A stretch of DNA of 36,810 nt. Origin: Deltaproteobacteria bacterium (lineage in GTDB: Bacteria; Desulfobacterota; DSM-4660; Desulfatiglandales; HGW-15). Below the pieces are notes generated by a model. That model saw only the letters and a list, made by a program, of their open reading frames with translations, ran no database searches and was not told where the DNA came from. Positions 6,832 to 16,192 of this stretch are shown one piece after another. Position 1 is the first letter of the stretch, and the number at the start of each line of letters is the position of its first letter. The stretch covers positions 1 through 36,810 of the forward strand of contig JAFGFM010000205.1 of the NCBI GenBank assembly GCA_016931115.1, written 5' to 3'. The translations under genes were made by a program, and so were the position numbers.

Positions 6832-7683
6832 ATGGCAGTTATTGAAGATTTTGGGAAATATGAAACCGCATGGTGTCCGGGTTGCGGAAACCACTCGATT
6901 CTTGCTGCACTTAAAGCATCCCTTGCAGCAAGCGGGCTTGAACCGCACGAAATATTGATCGTGTCCGGCATAGGGCAGGCCGCAAAGACCCCCCATTACC
7001 TGAATGTAAATGTCTTTAACGGGCTTCATGGCCGGTCTCTTCCCGCAGCGACAGGGGCAAAGCTCGCCAACTCGAGGCTTAAGGTAATAGCTGAAAGCGG
7101 TGACGGGTGTAATTATGGCGAAGGCGGAAACCATTTTCTCTCTGCAATCCGCAGGAACATCAATATCACCCTGCTTGTACACAATAACCAGATATATGGC
7201 CTCACAAAGGGGCAGGCAAGCCCTACCACCCAGGAAGATTTTATCACAAAGGCCCAGCCCGGAGGGGTTCATGCATCAGCATTCAATCCTGTACAGATAG
7301 CGGTTGCCATGAAGGCCGGATTTGTAGCAAGGGCCTTCTCGGGCAGGGAGAGGCATTTATCAAAAATAATAGGGGAAGGGATTGCACACAATGGTTTTGC
7401 ATTAATTGATATACTCCAGCCATGTGTCTCCTTTAACAAGGTAAACACCTTCGCGTGGTATGATAAAAAATGTTATGAATTGCCCGATGACTATGATCCA
7501 ACGAATTGGGATATCGCTGTAAAAAAGGCATCAGAGTGGGAAGATAAGATCCCTGTAGGAATCATATACCGGAACAATAGAAAACCCTATGACGAACACT
7601 TTTCAGTTTTGAAAGATGGCCCACTAACTGAAAAGAAGACCGATATGGATGCACTCAGTAAAATAATGGAAGGTTATGGGTAA
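6832..7683 (+). CDS. korB: 2-oxoacid:acceptor oxidoreductase, beta (TPP) subunit
   Basis: This is a 283-aa partner of KorA that binds thiamine pyrophosphate. WCPGCGNHS (14-22) contributes two conserved Cys of the Fe-S site. The TPP motif starts GDGCNYGEGG (90-99) and ends with VHNNQIYGLT (116-125). GLHGRSLPAATGAKLA (64-79) is a family signature. Length is normal for KorB. The start ATG follows CAAAGGAGAATATAAAA, a good ribosome site. Together with KorA it would oxidatively decarboxylate (or, with reduced ferredoxin, reductively form) a 2-oxoacid. Transcription should end at the hairpin at 7837-7879. Confidence 0.92.
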   Translation: MAVIEDFGKYETAWCPGCGNHSILAALKASLAASGLEPHEILIVSGIGQAAKTPHYLNVNVFNGLHGRSLPAATGAKLANSRLKVIAESGDGCNYGEGGNHFLSAIRRNINITLLVHNNQIYGLTKGQASPTTQEDFITKAQPGGVHASAFNPVQIAVAMKAGFVARAFSGRERHLSKIIGEGIAHNGFALIDILQPCVSFNKVNTFAWYDKKCYELPDDYDPTNWDIAVKKASEWEDKIPVGIIYRNNRKPYDEHFSVLKDGPLTEKKTDMDALSKIMEGYG

Positions 7684-7836
7684 GTCTAAGGCAGGGATTA
7701 TTACAGAAATAAGCCTGGAGTTTACGAGGTTACTGAATATATTATGAATAACAGAATCAGTAAATTGATAGAAAAAACAAATGGAACTTCACACTTCTGT
7801 AAAAAGTTTCTCATATTTTACCTCTTCTTTGTATAA

Positions 7837-7879
7837 CCAATCACCAGCCGGCGATTTTACTGCCGGTCTGGTGAATTGG
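7837..7879. terminator. Hairpin between convergent korB and the coiled-coil gene cluster
   Basis: CCAATCACCAGCCGGC (7837-7852) pairs with GCCGGTCTGGTGAATTGG (7862-7879) over about 16 bp with two bulges. It is the only strong structure in the 330-base convergent gap and could act in both directions. It lacks a clean T-tract on either side, so this is a tentative bidirectional terminator. The rest of the gap shows nothing. Confidence 0.45.
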
Positions 7880-8012
7880 TTTGTTCTGTGTAGACTTGGT
7901 GCCCCCTGCCAGTAGGTATAAATTTTGTAGCAACTGGGATACAAAAAGGCAAGGGCTATTTGAGGGTTAATCCTTCATTCTTCACAGATTTTATCATTGA
8001 TCAATAATCAGT

Positions 8013-9005
8013 TTATTCCTCTCCCTTCTCCTTCTCACTACCCCAAAAAACAAGAATTGTTTTTCTGAAATTAACTATCCCTTCACATACCTTCATCTGT
8101 GACTCAGAGAGAATACCTTTTGAAAGTAAGGCATAATTATCAATTAATTTTAAATTCCATTCAAGGTTATCCTTCTGCATCCGCTCAAAGCTCTCCTTAT
8201 CCGGGCCGTCATCATTAATGATGTATGACTGGGCCTTTTCTCTCTGTTCCTCCTGGGCATTCTGCCTGTAATTATACATTCGGGCTATCAATTCCTTTTC
8301 CTTCTCTTTTTCAAGCCTGTCATTGCCCAGCATTCCTTTTAATTCATTTATAAATTCCCTTTCTTTGCGTGTTTTTTCATACTCCTTTAACAGAGCAAGC
8401 TCCTCTTTGGACAGCAGTTTTGCTATTTCCTCATCATATTCGGATTTTATTTTCTCACCCTGGTATATCCGTTCTGCCATATTCCCTTTTAAATTTCCGG
8501 GTTGGAAATCCAATAAATCAGGAACGCTCTCTCTCAATTCAGTATCCCTTTCATTATACAGGCCAACCAGTTTTTCTTTTAGATCAGGTGGCAAATTATT
8601 TTCTTTCACAAAATCCTTTACAAAATCTATGGAATAATCAGCCTGTGAAAAAGTACCTGTTCGACGCCATACCGAGACTGCGGAATCGGCCCTTTTCTTA
8701 TATTCATCCAGGGCCTCTTTAAGATAATCCTGCCATGCCTGCATGTCGGCAATCCGGGTCTCAAGCTCAGTTATTTTCTTTTTATATCTTGCTTCATCAT
8801 CCTGTGGCAGGTCTTTTCCCGATAAGCTCTCGTCCGCTTTATCTTCTGCCAGGAAATTTACTGCCTGGCTATTTACATCAAACATCTCTTTTATCTTACT
8901 GAGCTCTCTTCCCCGCATATAAAGGGTTGCAGAGAGTATAAGTACAAGGATAAAAAGAATGGCCTGAATAACATGAATCATTTTGTTTGATGTGGTTTCT
9001 TTCAT
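8013..9005 (-). CDS. Membrane-anchored coiled-coil protein, paralog A (copy 1)
   Basis: The 330-aa protein begins MKETTSNKMIHVIQAILF, with one N-terminal membrane span (about 9-27), then a heptad-rich coiled coil (about 70-110, ITELETRIADMQAW). A helical charged region follows, holding the shared core EYDEEIAKLLSKEELALLKE (near residue 190). The C-terminus has the shared motif LSESQM. It is most similar to the gene at 10138-11145 and more distantly to 9007-10023 and 11147-12157. Most of the chain is predicted to lie in the periplasm. No known family is recognised. Its start lies one base after the stop of the upstream B gene, with AAGGA in that gene's last codons, so it is translationally coupled. 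Confidence 0.8.
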   Translation of the reverse strand: MKETTSNKMIHVIQAILFILVLILSATLYMRGRELSKIKEMFDVNSQAVNFLAEDKADESLSGKDLPQDDEARYKKKITELETRIADMQAWQDYLKEALDEYKKRADSAVSVWRRTGTFSQADYSIDFVKDFVKENNLPPDLKEKLVGLYNERDTELRESVPDLLDFQPGNLKGNMAERIYQGEKIKSEYDEEIAKLLSKEELALLKEYEKTRKEREFINELKGMLGNDRLEKEKEKELIARMYNYRQNAQEEQREKAQSYIINDDGPDKESFERMQKDNLEWNLKLIDNYALLSKGILSESQMKVCEGIVNFRKTILVFWGSEKEKGEE

Positions 9006-9006
9006 T

Positions 9007-10023
9007 TTATTCCTTATCCTTTTCTATCTCATTACTATTAACAGTTGTATTATCTTGCAGCAAATAAGATCTAAACGAATTAATCATTCCTTCAAACTTT
9101 ACCATCTGTGACTCTGAGAGAACATCCTCTGCCGATTCAATATAAGCCGCATATTTTTTTATATCACTTTCAACACTCTCCATAAACAGCCTGTCTTCAG
9201 TCTCCTCATCAATTTTCTTTTCAGGGACTACATCAGCCGCCGCACCAGGTATGTTCTTTAACACTTCAGCGTAAGTTGTATAAGTTTGCGTGTCTTCATA
9301 CAATAATTCAATCAGTTCCCTTTCCTTCTCTTTTTCAAGGGGATCATCACCAAGCATTATTTCTAAATTAAATACCAGAGCTCTTTCCATACTCCTCTTC
9401 TCATACTCCTTAAACAAAGCAAGCCCGCCTTCGGGTAGAAGTTCTGCTATTTTTTCATCATACTGGGCCTTGATTGTTTCAGTCTGCTGGTTAAATTCTA
9501 TATTTTTGGAATAGTCCTTTGGATTTTCCCAGTCCTTCGGGGCATTCTGCATGTGTTGGAATACTATATTGTTCTTTTCAAGAATCAGATCAACCAGTTT
9601 TTCATTTAACTCCGGAGGGTAATCATTTTGATCAAAAAAATCCTTATACAAGGGGAGATTTAATCTTCGTGAATTATAATCCACCCTTGCCTTTGAAACA
9701 GCATCCATTTCAGAGGCTTTGGCAGCATCCTTCTCTCCATATTCATTCAGGGCTGCATCCATGTGATCCTGCTTTTCCTGCATATCAGCAATCTTAGTCT
9801 CAAGCCTGGTTATTTTCTTTTGATATTGCTCTTTATTATTCTGTACCGGGCCTTTTTCCAGGAAGCTTTCGCCTGTTTTAATATCTGCCCTGGAATTTTC
9901 TGTTCCTTTAAATTTACTGACTTGTCTTTCCTGTAAATAGACCGCTGTTAACAATATAAGTACAAGAATAGAAAGTGTGGCAACAATCACATGATTCTTT
10001 TTGTTTGATGTGGTGTCAGTCAT
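9007..10023 (-). CDS. Membrane-anchored coiled-coil protein, paralog B (copy 1)
   Basis: This is a 338-aa protein starting MTDTTSNKKNHVIVATLS; the Met at 10023 is chosen because AGAGG lies six bases upstream and the paralogs align from this point (METTSNK-type start). One N-terminal span (about 10-28), a coiled coil (TRLETKIADMQEKQDHM, about 68-100), the core QYDEKIAELLPEGGLALFKE, then LEKEKERELIELLYE and the C-terminal LSESQMVKFEGMIN are visible. It is closest to the gene at 11147-12157. Function unknown; topology suggests a periplasmic helical domain tethered to the inner membrane. Confidence 0.8.
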   Translation of the reverse strand: MTDTTSNKKNHVIVATLSILVLILLTAVYLQERQVSKFKGTENSRADIKTGESFLEKGPVQNNKEQYQKKITRLETKIADMQEKQDHMDAALNEYGEKDAAKASEMDAVSKARVDYNSRRLNLPLYKDFFDQNDYPPELNEKLVDLILEKNNIVFQHMQNAPKDWENPKDYSKNIEFNQQTETIKAQYDEKIAELLPEGGLALFKEYEKRSMERALVFNLEIMLGDDPLEKEKERELIELLYEDTQTYTTYAEVLKNIPGAAADVVPEKKIDEETEDRLFMESVESDIKKYAAYIESAEDVLSESQMVKFEGMINSFRSYLLQDNTTVNSNEIEKDKE

Positions 10024-10044
10024 TTTCACCTCTAATTCACAAAA

Positions 10045-10120
10045 TTCAAGATTAAAGATTGAAGATTCAAAATTAACCCTGTTAAATGGCTCGTTGCAGC
10101 TCGCTAAGCGGATTTAACAG
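10045..10120. repeat. Period-7 array plus CTGTTAAAT hairpin between the two B-A cassettes
   Basis: 10045-10074 is four tandem heptamers (TTCAAGA, TTAAAGA, TTGAAGA, TTCAAAA). Right after it, CTGTTAAAT (10079-10087) pairs perfectly with ATTTAACAG (10112-10120). The same two repeat types recur together at 14246-14498, flanking the other end of the cluster. Confidence 0.65.
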
Positions 10121-10137
10121 AGTAAACAATTATCAGT

Positions 10138-11145
10138 TTATTCCTTACTCTTCTCTTTCTCACTACCAAGCAGATTTTTATTATCGGAAATTAAACCTGA
10201 TTTAAATCCATTAACAATCCCTTCAAACAACTCCATTTGTGACTCAGAGAGAATACCTTTTGCCAGTGAAGCATAATTTTCAAATAATTTTATATTGTAT
10301 TCAAGATTATCCTTCTGAAGCCTGGCCATGGTCGCCTCATCGGGTCCCTCTCTGTTAATCTTATATGACTGGGCCTTTTTTATCTGTTTCTCTTTGGCAT
10401 TCTGCCTGTAATTATACATTAAGGCTATCAGTTTCTCTTCCTTCTCTTTTTCAATCTTATCGTCGCCCAGCATATCATTGAATCCATTTAGAATGTACCT
10501 TTCCATACTCGTTTGTTCATACTCCTTTAACAGAGCAAGATCCTCTCTGGACAGCAGTTTTGCTATTTCTTTATCATATTCAGCCTTGATCTGCTCACCC
10601 TGCTTTATCATCTCTGCTATATTTTTATTTATTTTTCCGGGTTGGAAATTCGTTAAATCCCGAACTTTGCTGCTCAAGGCATTAACCCTTTCATTAAACA
10701 GGGCAAGCAGTTTTTCTTTCAGCTCCGGCGGGTAATTATTTTCTTTAATAAAATCCTCAATAATATAGATGGAGTAATCGGTCTGTGAAAATGAGCCTGT
10801 CTGACGCCAGATCGGGATTAAGGAATCAGCCTTCCTGTCATACTCATCCAGTGTCTTTTTTAGATAATCCGTCCATTCCTGCATCTCAGCAATCTGGGTC
10901 TCAAGTTTATCTATTTCCTTTTTATATTTCTCTTCATCATCCTGTGACAGTTTATTACCAAAAGAGCTGCTCTCTGTTTTTACTTCTGCCTGGTAATTTC
11001 CTGCCTGGCTGCTTACATCAAACCTCTCTTTTAATTCACTCAGTTTTTTTCCCTGTATATAAAGAGATGAAGAGAGTATAACTAAAAAGATAAAAAGCAA
11101 GGCCTGAATAACATGAATCATTTTGTTAGATGTAGTTTCCTTCAT
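10138..11145 (-). CDS. Membrane-anchored coiled-coil protein, paralog A (copy 2)
   Basis: This is a 335-aa protein, MKETTSNKMIHVIQALLF at the N-terminus, nearly identical there to copy 1. The Met at 11145 is chosen over an upstream one at 11172 because it matches the paralog, has AAGGA upstream, and sits one base after the stop of the B gene, exactly as in copy 1. Span about 9-27; coiled coil KLETQIAEMQEW; core EYDKEIAKLLSREDLALLKE; EKEKEEKLIALMYNYRQ; C-terminal LSESQMELFEGIVN. No known family. It belongs to the five-gene minus-strand cluster led by the lipoprotein at 13881. Confidence 0.8.
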   Translation of the reverse strand: MKETTSNKMIHVIQALLFIFLVILSSSLYIQGKKLSELKERFDVSSQAGNYQAEVKTESSSFGNKLSQDDEEKYKKEIDKLETQIAEMQEWTDYLKKTLDEYDRKADSLIPIWRQTGSFSQTDYSIYIIEDFIKENNYPPELKEKLLALFNERVNALSSKVRDLTNFQPGKINKNIAEMIKQGEQIKAEYDKEIAKLLSREDLALLKEYEQTSMERYILNGFNDMLGDDKIEKEKEEKLIALMYNYRQNAKEKQIKKAQSYKINREGPDEATMARLQKDNLEYNIKLFENYASLAKGILSESQMELFEGIVNGFKSGLISDNKNLLGSEKEKSKE

Positions 11146-11146
11146 T

Positions 11147-12157
11147 TTATTCCTTTTCCTCATCACTACCATTCACAGCAGTATCATCGGGTCTGGAAAA
11201 ATCTTTTTTTAAAATGTTTATAAATCCTTTAAATTTCGCTGTTTGTGACTTTGAAAGAATACCTCCTGCAGTTTCAACATAAGTATCTAATGTTTTAATC
11301 ATGTTTTTATTTTTCACCTTTTCAAGTCTAGCTGTGGTCTCAGCATCCTGTTCATTTTCCGGAAATACATAGGACTGTAGAGAGCTATTTGGTAAAGGGG
11401 TGAATATTTGTCTGCCTTTATACATCAATTCAATAAGCTCCCTTTCCTTCTCTATTCCAAGTGCATCATCCCCCATCATATTTTTAAAATGCATTATCAG
11501 GGACCTTTCAATATCCCTTTTTTCATATTCCTTAAGCAGAGCAAGTCCATCTTCAGACAAGATTTCTGCAATTCTATCATCATATTCTGTATTGATTTCT
11601 TCAATCTGCCGGTTTAATTCTTTTACATTGGCTCTTATATTTTCGTCCCCTGCTTTCCGCGCATCATCGATAAAATCTCTTAATGCAAAATGCCTCTCAA
11701 TAGATAGATCAAACAGTTTATCATTTAACTCAGGAGAGTAATTATTTTGTTCAAAAAAATCGATATGCTGTTTTAGGAAAGTGCTACGTATATAAAAATC
11801 CGCCTTTGCCTTTGAAACAGAATCCATCTCATCCTGATTCGAGGTTGCAGAATCTTTCTTGTCATAATACCTATCCAGAGCATCTTCCAGATGATCCTGC
11901 AATTCCTGCATTTCAGTTATCTTTATCTTAAGGTTCTTTATTTTCTGTTGATATGACTCTTGGTTGTTTTGTGACTGTCTTTTTTCCAAAGAATCGTTGC
12001 CAGTATTTATTTCTATCCGGGATTTTCCATCCAACCCATCTAAAAATTTATTTAATTGTTTTCCCTGTAGAAAAACAGCTGCAAGCAGTATAACTGCAAG
12101 TAAAGAGAGTATGATAACAATTACATGATTCTTTTTGTTTGATGTGGTTTCCACCAT
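11147..12157 (-). CDS. Membrane-anchored coiled-coil protein, paralog B (copy 2)
   Basis: This is a 336-aa protein starting MVETTSNKKNHVIVIILS, with one membrane span (about 11-28), a coiled coil (IKNLKIKITEMQELQDHL), the family core EYDDRIAEILSEDGLALLKE, IEKERELIELMYKGRQ and a C-terminal LSKSQTAKFKGFIN. Closest paralog is 9007-10023. It starts 38 bases after the lipoprotein gene, so the lipoprotein and all four paralogs may form one transcript. The ribosome site is weak (AGAAG). Function unknown. Confidence 0.8.
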   Translation of the reverse strand: MVETTSNKKNHVIVIILSLLAVILLAAVFLQGKQLNKFLDGLDGKSRIEINTGNDSLEKRQSQNNQESYQQKIKNLKIKITEMQELQDHLEDALDRYYDKKDSATSNQDEMDSVSKAKADFYIRSTFLKQHIDFFEQNNYSPELNDKLFDLSIERHFALRDFIDDARKAGDENIRANVKELNRQIEEINTEYDDRIAEILSEDGLALLKEYEKRDIERSLIMHFKNMMGDDALGIEKERELIELMYKGRQIFTPLPNSSLQSYVFPENEQDAETTARLEKVKNKNMIKTLDTYVETAGGILSKSQTAKFKGFINILKKDFSRPDDTAVNGSDEEKE

Positions 12158-12195
12158 TTTTTCTTCTAATTTAAACTATTTTGCTTTTCAGCCTA

Positions 12196-13881
12196 TTATA
12201 TCCGAGGGCCTTTTTGTACCTTGGTGCCCTGAGTAAGTACAATATGTGACACCTTTCCATTCTCATCTCTTAAGAATTCGAGTTGTGCATCTACTATCCT
12301 GTAAAAGAATATTGACTCTGATTCAGGAGATATGGCTTTTTTTATGTAGCCTGTAGACTGAGCAAATAACTGGTTGCTTTCCATTGTAATCTTAACAACA
12401 TTGTACGGGGTTAACTGATAGGAACCGACATATTGTGACAACATTTCGGCGGACAATGTTATTTCCTTTTTTTCATGAATTGAGTCGCTAATCAGCATTG
12501 CTTTCTTCTCAACACCATCCTTTGTAAGTATCAGATGGGTTACTTTATCGCTGTCATCTTTAAAGAATTCAACCTTGCCATGAATGGGGTTATAAAATTT
12601 TAACTCTGATTCAGGAAACAGGGGTTCAATCCTCTTATCGGGCAGTAAAAATACCAGTCTTGTCTTGAACAGGGCAATAACAAGATTCTCTTCCGAGCCT
12701 ATTTGGTATGTGCCTGCATAGCGAGAAAGGGTTTCTTCAGGAATACGATCTGTATCTTTCCTGTTCACAACAGGGATTTGGATTTGCCTTCCAGGCGGAG
12801 ACGATTTGAGACTTCGTTCAATATCAGTTTTCGCCAGATCAGGTTTTCCAAGATGCTGTGAATACAACATTGCTCTCATTAACAGGGCATCCGGATTATC
12901 AGGCTCTTTTTCCAGTATTTCACTTAATATTTCAACAGATTTTAGATAATTTCCTTTATATCTTTCTATTTCTGCAAGCCTGCTCCTTAATGAAACAGAA
13001 TCAGGGAAATTCTCCAGGGTTTTTCTGGCTATATCATCGATAATTGCCTTTATGGACGGGTCGTTAAAATATTCTACGGGATCCTTTCCTTCCCACATGG
13101 CTTTTTCAATATGATAATCCAGCATGATTTCATGTATAACACTTTTGGCAGGCGCATTATTATAGCAGTACTCAGCAAATGCCAGATCTTTTTCCTTTGA
13201 GCCGTTCCATTTTGGCCTTATATGGTTCTGTTTGTTTGCATAGGCTGAGTATGTAACAGGATCGGCTGTTACTGCCCTATTAAACCAGATATCCATCTCA
13301 TCTATAGTGCGTCTTAAACCGGTGCATACTATAGGCATAGAGGCTGCACTATTAGGGTCTGCGGGATTCATGGACCATGCCTTATTAAAATCCTTTTCTG
13401 CGAGCAGTAAATTTTCATAAAAATGCCTGAGACCATCTTCAGAAACTGTATGGCCCAGGCCTCCACCCCTGTGCGTCCAGGCCAGGTTGATATAATAATT
13501 ACCCCTGAATATAAAGGCTGAATGGTGGGGAGGCTCTTTTGTACACCATTTATCAAGCATGTCAATGTTGAATGATTTCTGAGCTACATACTGATAGAGT
13601 TCTTCAAGAAGCCTTGTTCCATTGACAGAGTATGGCTTTTCAGAAACAAGGTAATCTATGTATTTTTCAATATCAGTGAATTTACCTGCATCCAGTTTGT
13701 TAATGATATCATTACCTGTGGTCCACACAGGCCTTTTATCGTAATCTTTAAATTTTGAAATGGATTCTTTATTGAATACATGCTCTGCCTTACCGGTATC
13801 AATATTTGTATTGGTGCAGGAAATCATAAACAAAAAAAGAACCAGACAGAAAATCAACACAATGCTCTTCATGTTTTTCAT
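12196..13881 (-). CDS. TPR lipoprotein with two DUF3471 domains
   Basis: The 561-aa protein starts MKNMKSIVLIFCLVLFLFMI and continues SC, a signal peptide with a lipobox-like MISC, so it is probably a lipoprotein. The Met at 13881 has AGGAGA upstream; a longer in-frame ORF to 13956 adds a non-signal segment and is disfavoured. After an unrecognised helical middle there is a TPR-like unit (YKGNYLKSVEILSEILEKEP, then DALLMRAMLYSQ, about residues 315-365). Two DUF3471-type repeats follow: LSRYAGTYQIGSEENLVIAL to HLILTKDG, and LSQYVGSYQLTPYNVVKITM to HIVLTQGT. DUF3471 is a beta-rich module usually attached to beta-lactamase-like serine hydrolases; here no hydrolase domain is present. It leads the cluster of four coiled-coil paralogs. 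Confidence 0.8.
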   Translation of the reverse strand: MKNMKSIVLIFCLVLFLFMISCTNTNIDTGKAEHVFNKESISKFKDYDKRPVWTTGNDIINKLDAGKFTDIEKYIDYLVSEKPYSVNGTRLLEELYQYVAQKSFNIDMLDKWCTKEPPHHSAFIFRGNYYINLAWTHRGGGLGHTVSEDGLRHFYENLLLAEKDFNKAWSMNPADPNSAASMPIVCTGLRRTIDEMDIWFNRAVTADPVTYSAYANKQNHIRPKWNGSKEKDLAFAEYCYNNAPAKSVIHEIMLDYHIEKAMWEGKDPVEYFNDPSIKAIIDDIARKTLENFPDSVSLRSRLAEIERYKGNYLKSVEILSEILEKEPDNPDALLMRAMLYSQHLGKPDLAKTDIERSLKSSPPGRQIQIPVVNRKDTDRIPEETLSRYAGTYQIGSEENLVIALFKTRLVFLLPDKRIEPLFPESELKFYNPIHGKVEFFKDDSDKVTHLILTKDGVEKKAMLISDSIHEKKEITLSAEMLSQYVGSYQLTPYNVVKITMESNQLFAQSTGYIKKAISPESESIFFYRIVDAQLEFLRDENGKVSHIVLTQGTKVQKGPRI

Positions 13882-14230
13882 AAAATATTCTCCTGATTTA
13901 AAGATTATTAAAACCAACCAACGTATGATGATTTCCGTCGTCGCCAGTGTAAACAACCTGGGTCAGCTCTTAGTATGAAAATATAAAATCTACAAAACCT
14001 GAAAAATAACTACAAATCAAAAAACAACTGGATTCTCGCTGAATTTTATCCCGCTCCTCATGCAGGGCGGAATAGCGTACTGTGTCTGACTCGCATGAAT
14101 AGCTTGCGAGAATGACAATAAAATTAATAACAAATATTATATGATGGAGCACATGGCGCTCTAAGACTGTGAATCATTATACCCTGAAAGATATAATGGT
14201 TTATGTTTAAGATTTTTTCGTAAAAAACAC
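13882..14230. other. Upstream region of the lipoprotein cluster
   Basis: No credible gene. It should hold the promoter of the minus-strand cluster, but I cannot point to a convincing -35/-10. 14030-14115 contains a repeat-like segment with opposed TCTCGCTGAATTTTATC and GCGAGAATGACAATAAAATT ends. Confidence 0.4.
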
Positions 14231-14245
14231 AAGCTTCTTTTATAA

Positions 14246-14400
14246 TTCAAGATTGAAAATTCAAGATTTGAAAAGCAGACTGAAGCTGTTTAGACTTTAG
14301 GCTGTTAGGGGATTTCAATGATCAATTTTTTCAATGATCAATTTTCAATGAGCAATTCCTAGTTAATTCAAAATTCAAAATTGAAGATTCAAGATTAAAA
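14246..14400. repeat. Two period-7 TTCAARA arrays
   Basis: 14246-14266 holds TTCAAGA, TTGAAAA, TTCAAGA. 14367-14400 holds TTCAAAA, TTCAAAA, TTGAAGA, TTCAAGA, TTAAAAG. Between them ATCAATTTT and CAATGATC are repeated. They belong to the same family as 10045-10074 and, inverted, 23701-23770. Confidence 0.6.
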
Positions 14401-14430
14401 GAAAGGGTTCAAGGAGAAAGACCAAAGGCT

Positions 14431-14498
14431 TTACCCTGTTAAATGCGATTTGAGTATTATTTCCCTCAAACCTCACATTCAGGTATTTAACAGGGTAA
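14431..14498 (-). terminator. 14-bp perfect inverted repeat downstream of the GPH transporter
   Basis: TTACCCTGTTAAAT (14431-14444) pairs perfectly with ATTTAACAGGGTAA (14485-14498), just past the transporter stop. It has no U-tract and resembles the hairpin at 10079-10120, so it may be a mobile palindrome that also ends or protects the transcript. Confidence 0.45.
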
Positions 14499-14512
14499 TG
14501 GCTTTTAAAGTA

Positions 14513-15928
14513 TTAAGATGAAGTCGCTTTTCCTGATGCAGCCATGGCTGCTGCGGCACGTTCCTGGTTTTCTTTCGCGTATCTTGCTGCATCCTTGTCA
14601 GTGATTTTGTAGAAGAACTGCATCAATATGGCAGCAAGCAAACAAAAGGCAGCCGGAAACAGGCCAAACATCATCATGAATTTATTTATGAACTCGGGTG
14701 TCTGTTCCATGTTCGGCTGATAACCGATCTTCGATAACACAAGCATAGGTACGGAGCCTCCGATCAGGAGACCAATCTTAAAAGGTAGATTCATCATTCC
14801 ATTTGCGACCGAGCGGTTATCCCTGCCTGTTTTATGCAGATGGTACTCGCCCGTATCAATTGTATAATTGGCATTAAAACTAAAATAGGTGTACATTGCT
14901 AAAGAAAAAAGACTGTATAAAATTATATAGGCAATAACAGATGTCCGCGCCAAAAAGCAAACCAGGACAAGCGCCAGGCACTGGCCAAGAAGCCCAACAA
15001 CCATAGCACGTTTTTTACCCAGCATAACGCCTATTTTAGGGCCAATAAATGCACCCGCAACACTTACTATTGTTCCGATTGTCATAGAGTATGTCATCAG
15101 CATTACATTACCCAGCACATAGGTGAAATAATGAACTGCAACTGTCATTACTGTGTACTGGGCAATATAAGAGGCAGACATTACCAGTATCAGGATAAGC
15201 AACTGGTCATTTGTGAATACTGATTTGATCATATCAATGACCCTGACCCCACGGCCGACACTTAAGGGGGAGGTCTCTTCATATTTTCTTGCAGATTTTG
15301 CAAGAAAATGACAGCCGAACATGTAGGGAATAACGCAAACTATACCCATAACAAAGTACGCATAATTGCTGCCGATAAGAGGGGTAAGGACTTTGTTGAT
15401 TATGGGCACAAGAGATATGCTACCGATAAATGTTGCAATTGTAACACCCTGCGTGCCCCTGAATGCGAGCAGATTCCTTTTCTCCAGGGATGTGCCGCCC
15501 ATGATCGCCAGAACATTGAACTGGGATGTCTGTATAAAGTTCATAGATAGATTAATCATGCAGTAGGCTATAAATACAATAACCAGTTTGACTGATAAGG
15601 GCATAGCAGATGTGTTTGAGAACATTAATATTACGCCACACCCGATAACCCAGCGGGTCGCCGTTATCCATTTGCTGTAATATATCCCTTTTTCCCGTGT
15701 TTTCTGAATGATCATGCCTGACACAAGCCCCGCTATAGCATCAAGAATACGGGCGATAGCGAGCACAGAACCAGCAAGCGTAAGGCTGATGAGCAGGTTA
15801 TCTGTAAGAAATATGTTCATGAAGTTTACAGGCATCATAAGAAAGAGCATCTCGGAAGTCATATAAAAGGCATAATTAAAAACATCTGAACGGGGAAGCT
15901 TGCTGGTGTTTTCTACGGCGCTGCTCAT
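14513..15928 (-). CDS. GPH/MelB-type (MFS_2) symporter
   Basis: This 471-aa protein has about 12 membrane spans and belongs to the glycoside-pentoside-hexuronide:cation symporter superfamily (MFS_2). Supporting features are the N-terminal helix containing DVFNYAFYMTSEM, the first-loop pattern RILDAIAGLVSGMIIQKTRE with its conserved Asp, and RGTQGVTIATFIGSI in helix 5. The central basic loop is followed by the second six-helix half, and the C-terminal tail is Ala-rich (ERAAAAMAASGKATSS). Length is normal. The start follows AAGGAGACTAATAC. Substrate cannot be read from sequence; sugars are typical, but many environmental homologs are uncharacterised. A terminator-like hairpin at 16094-16148 separates it from tldDE, so it is probably transcribed on its own. 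Confidence 0.8.
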   Translation of the reverse strand: MSSAVENTSKLPRSDVFNYAFYMTSEMLFLMMPVNFMNIFLTDNLLISLTLAGSVLAIARILDAIAGLVSGMIIQKTREKGIYYSKWITATRWVIGCGVILMFSNTSAMPLSVKLVIVFIAYCMINLSMNFIQTSQFNVLAIMGGTSLEKRNLLAFRGTQGVTIATFIGSISLVPIINKVLTPLIGSNYAYFVMGIVCVIPYMFGCHFLAKSARKYEETSPLSVGRGVRVIDMIKSVFTNDQLLILILVMSASYIAQYTVMTVAVHYFTYVLGNVMLMTYSMTIGTIVSVAGAFIGPKIGVMLGKKRAMVVGLLGQCLALVLVCFLARTSVIAYIILYSLFSLAMYTYFSFNANYTIDTGEYHLHKTGRDNRSVANGMMNLPFKIGLLIGGSVPMLVLSKIGYQPNMEQTPEFINKFMMMFGLFPAAFCLLAAILMQFFYKITDKDAARYAKENQERAAAAMAASGKATSS

Positions 15929-16093
15929 GTATTAGTCTCCTTATGTTCATTCAAAACTGTTGTCTAGAATGAAAGCGGTTAGCCATTAGCGTTCAGCTTT
16001 CAGCAAGAGGCACATAAATCATACCAATGATCAATACTTATATGAAAGGGGTCAAGGGGTCAATTGAAAAGACTAAAAGCCTCATTCTATTAT

Positions 16094-16148
16094 AAAAAAC
16101 TGGGGGACACAGGCATCAATCTGATAAAATCACTATTACCTGTGTCCC
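16094..16148 (-). terminator. Intrinsic terminator of the tldD-tldE operon
   Basis: On the minus strand GGGACACAGG pairs perfectly with CCTGTGTCCC and is followed by CCAGTTTTTTAT. The stem lies 45 bases past the tldE stop. It is one of the clearest terminators in the window. Confidence 0.7.
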
Positions 16149-16192
16149 TTTATTCACATAGTACCCGGATTATTTTTACTTTACTCTTTTAT

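Noticed and set aside
13970-14152. 60-codon minus-strand ORF
   Set aside because: It spans repeat-like sequence, has no ribosome site and shows no protein-like pattern.
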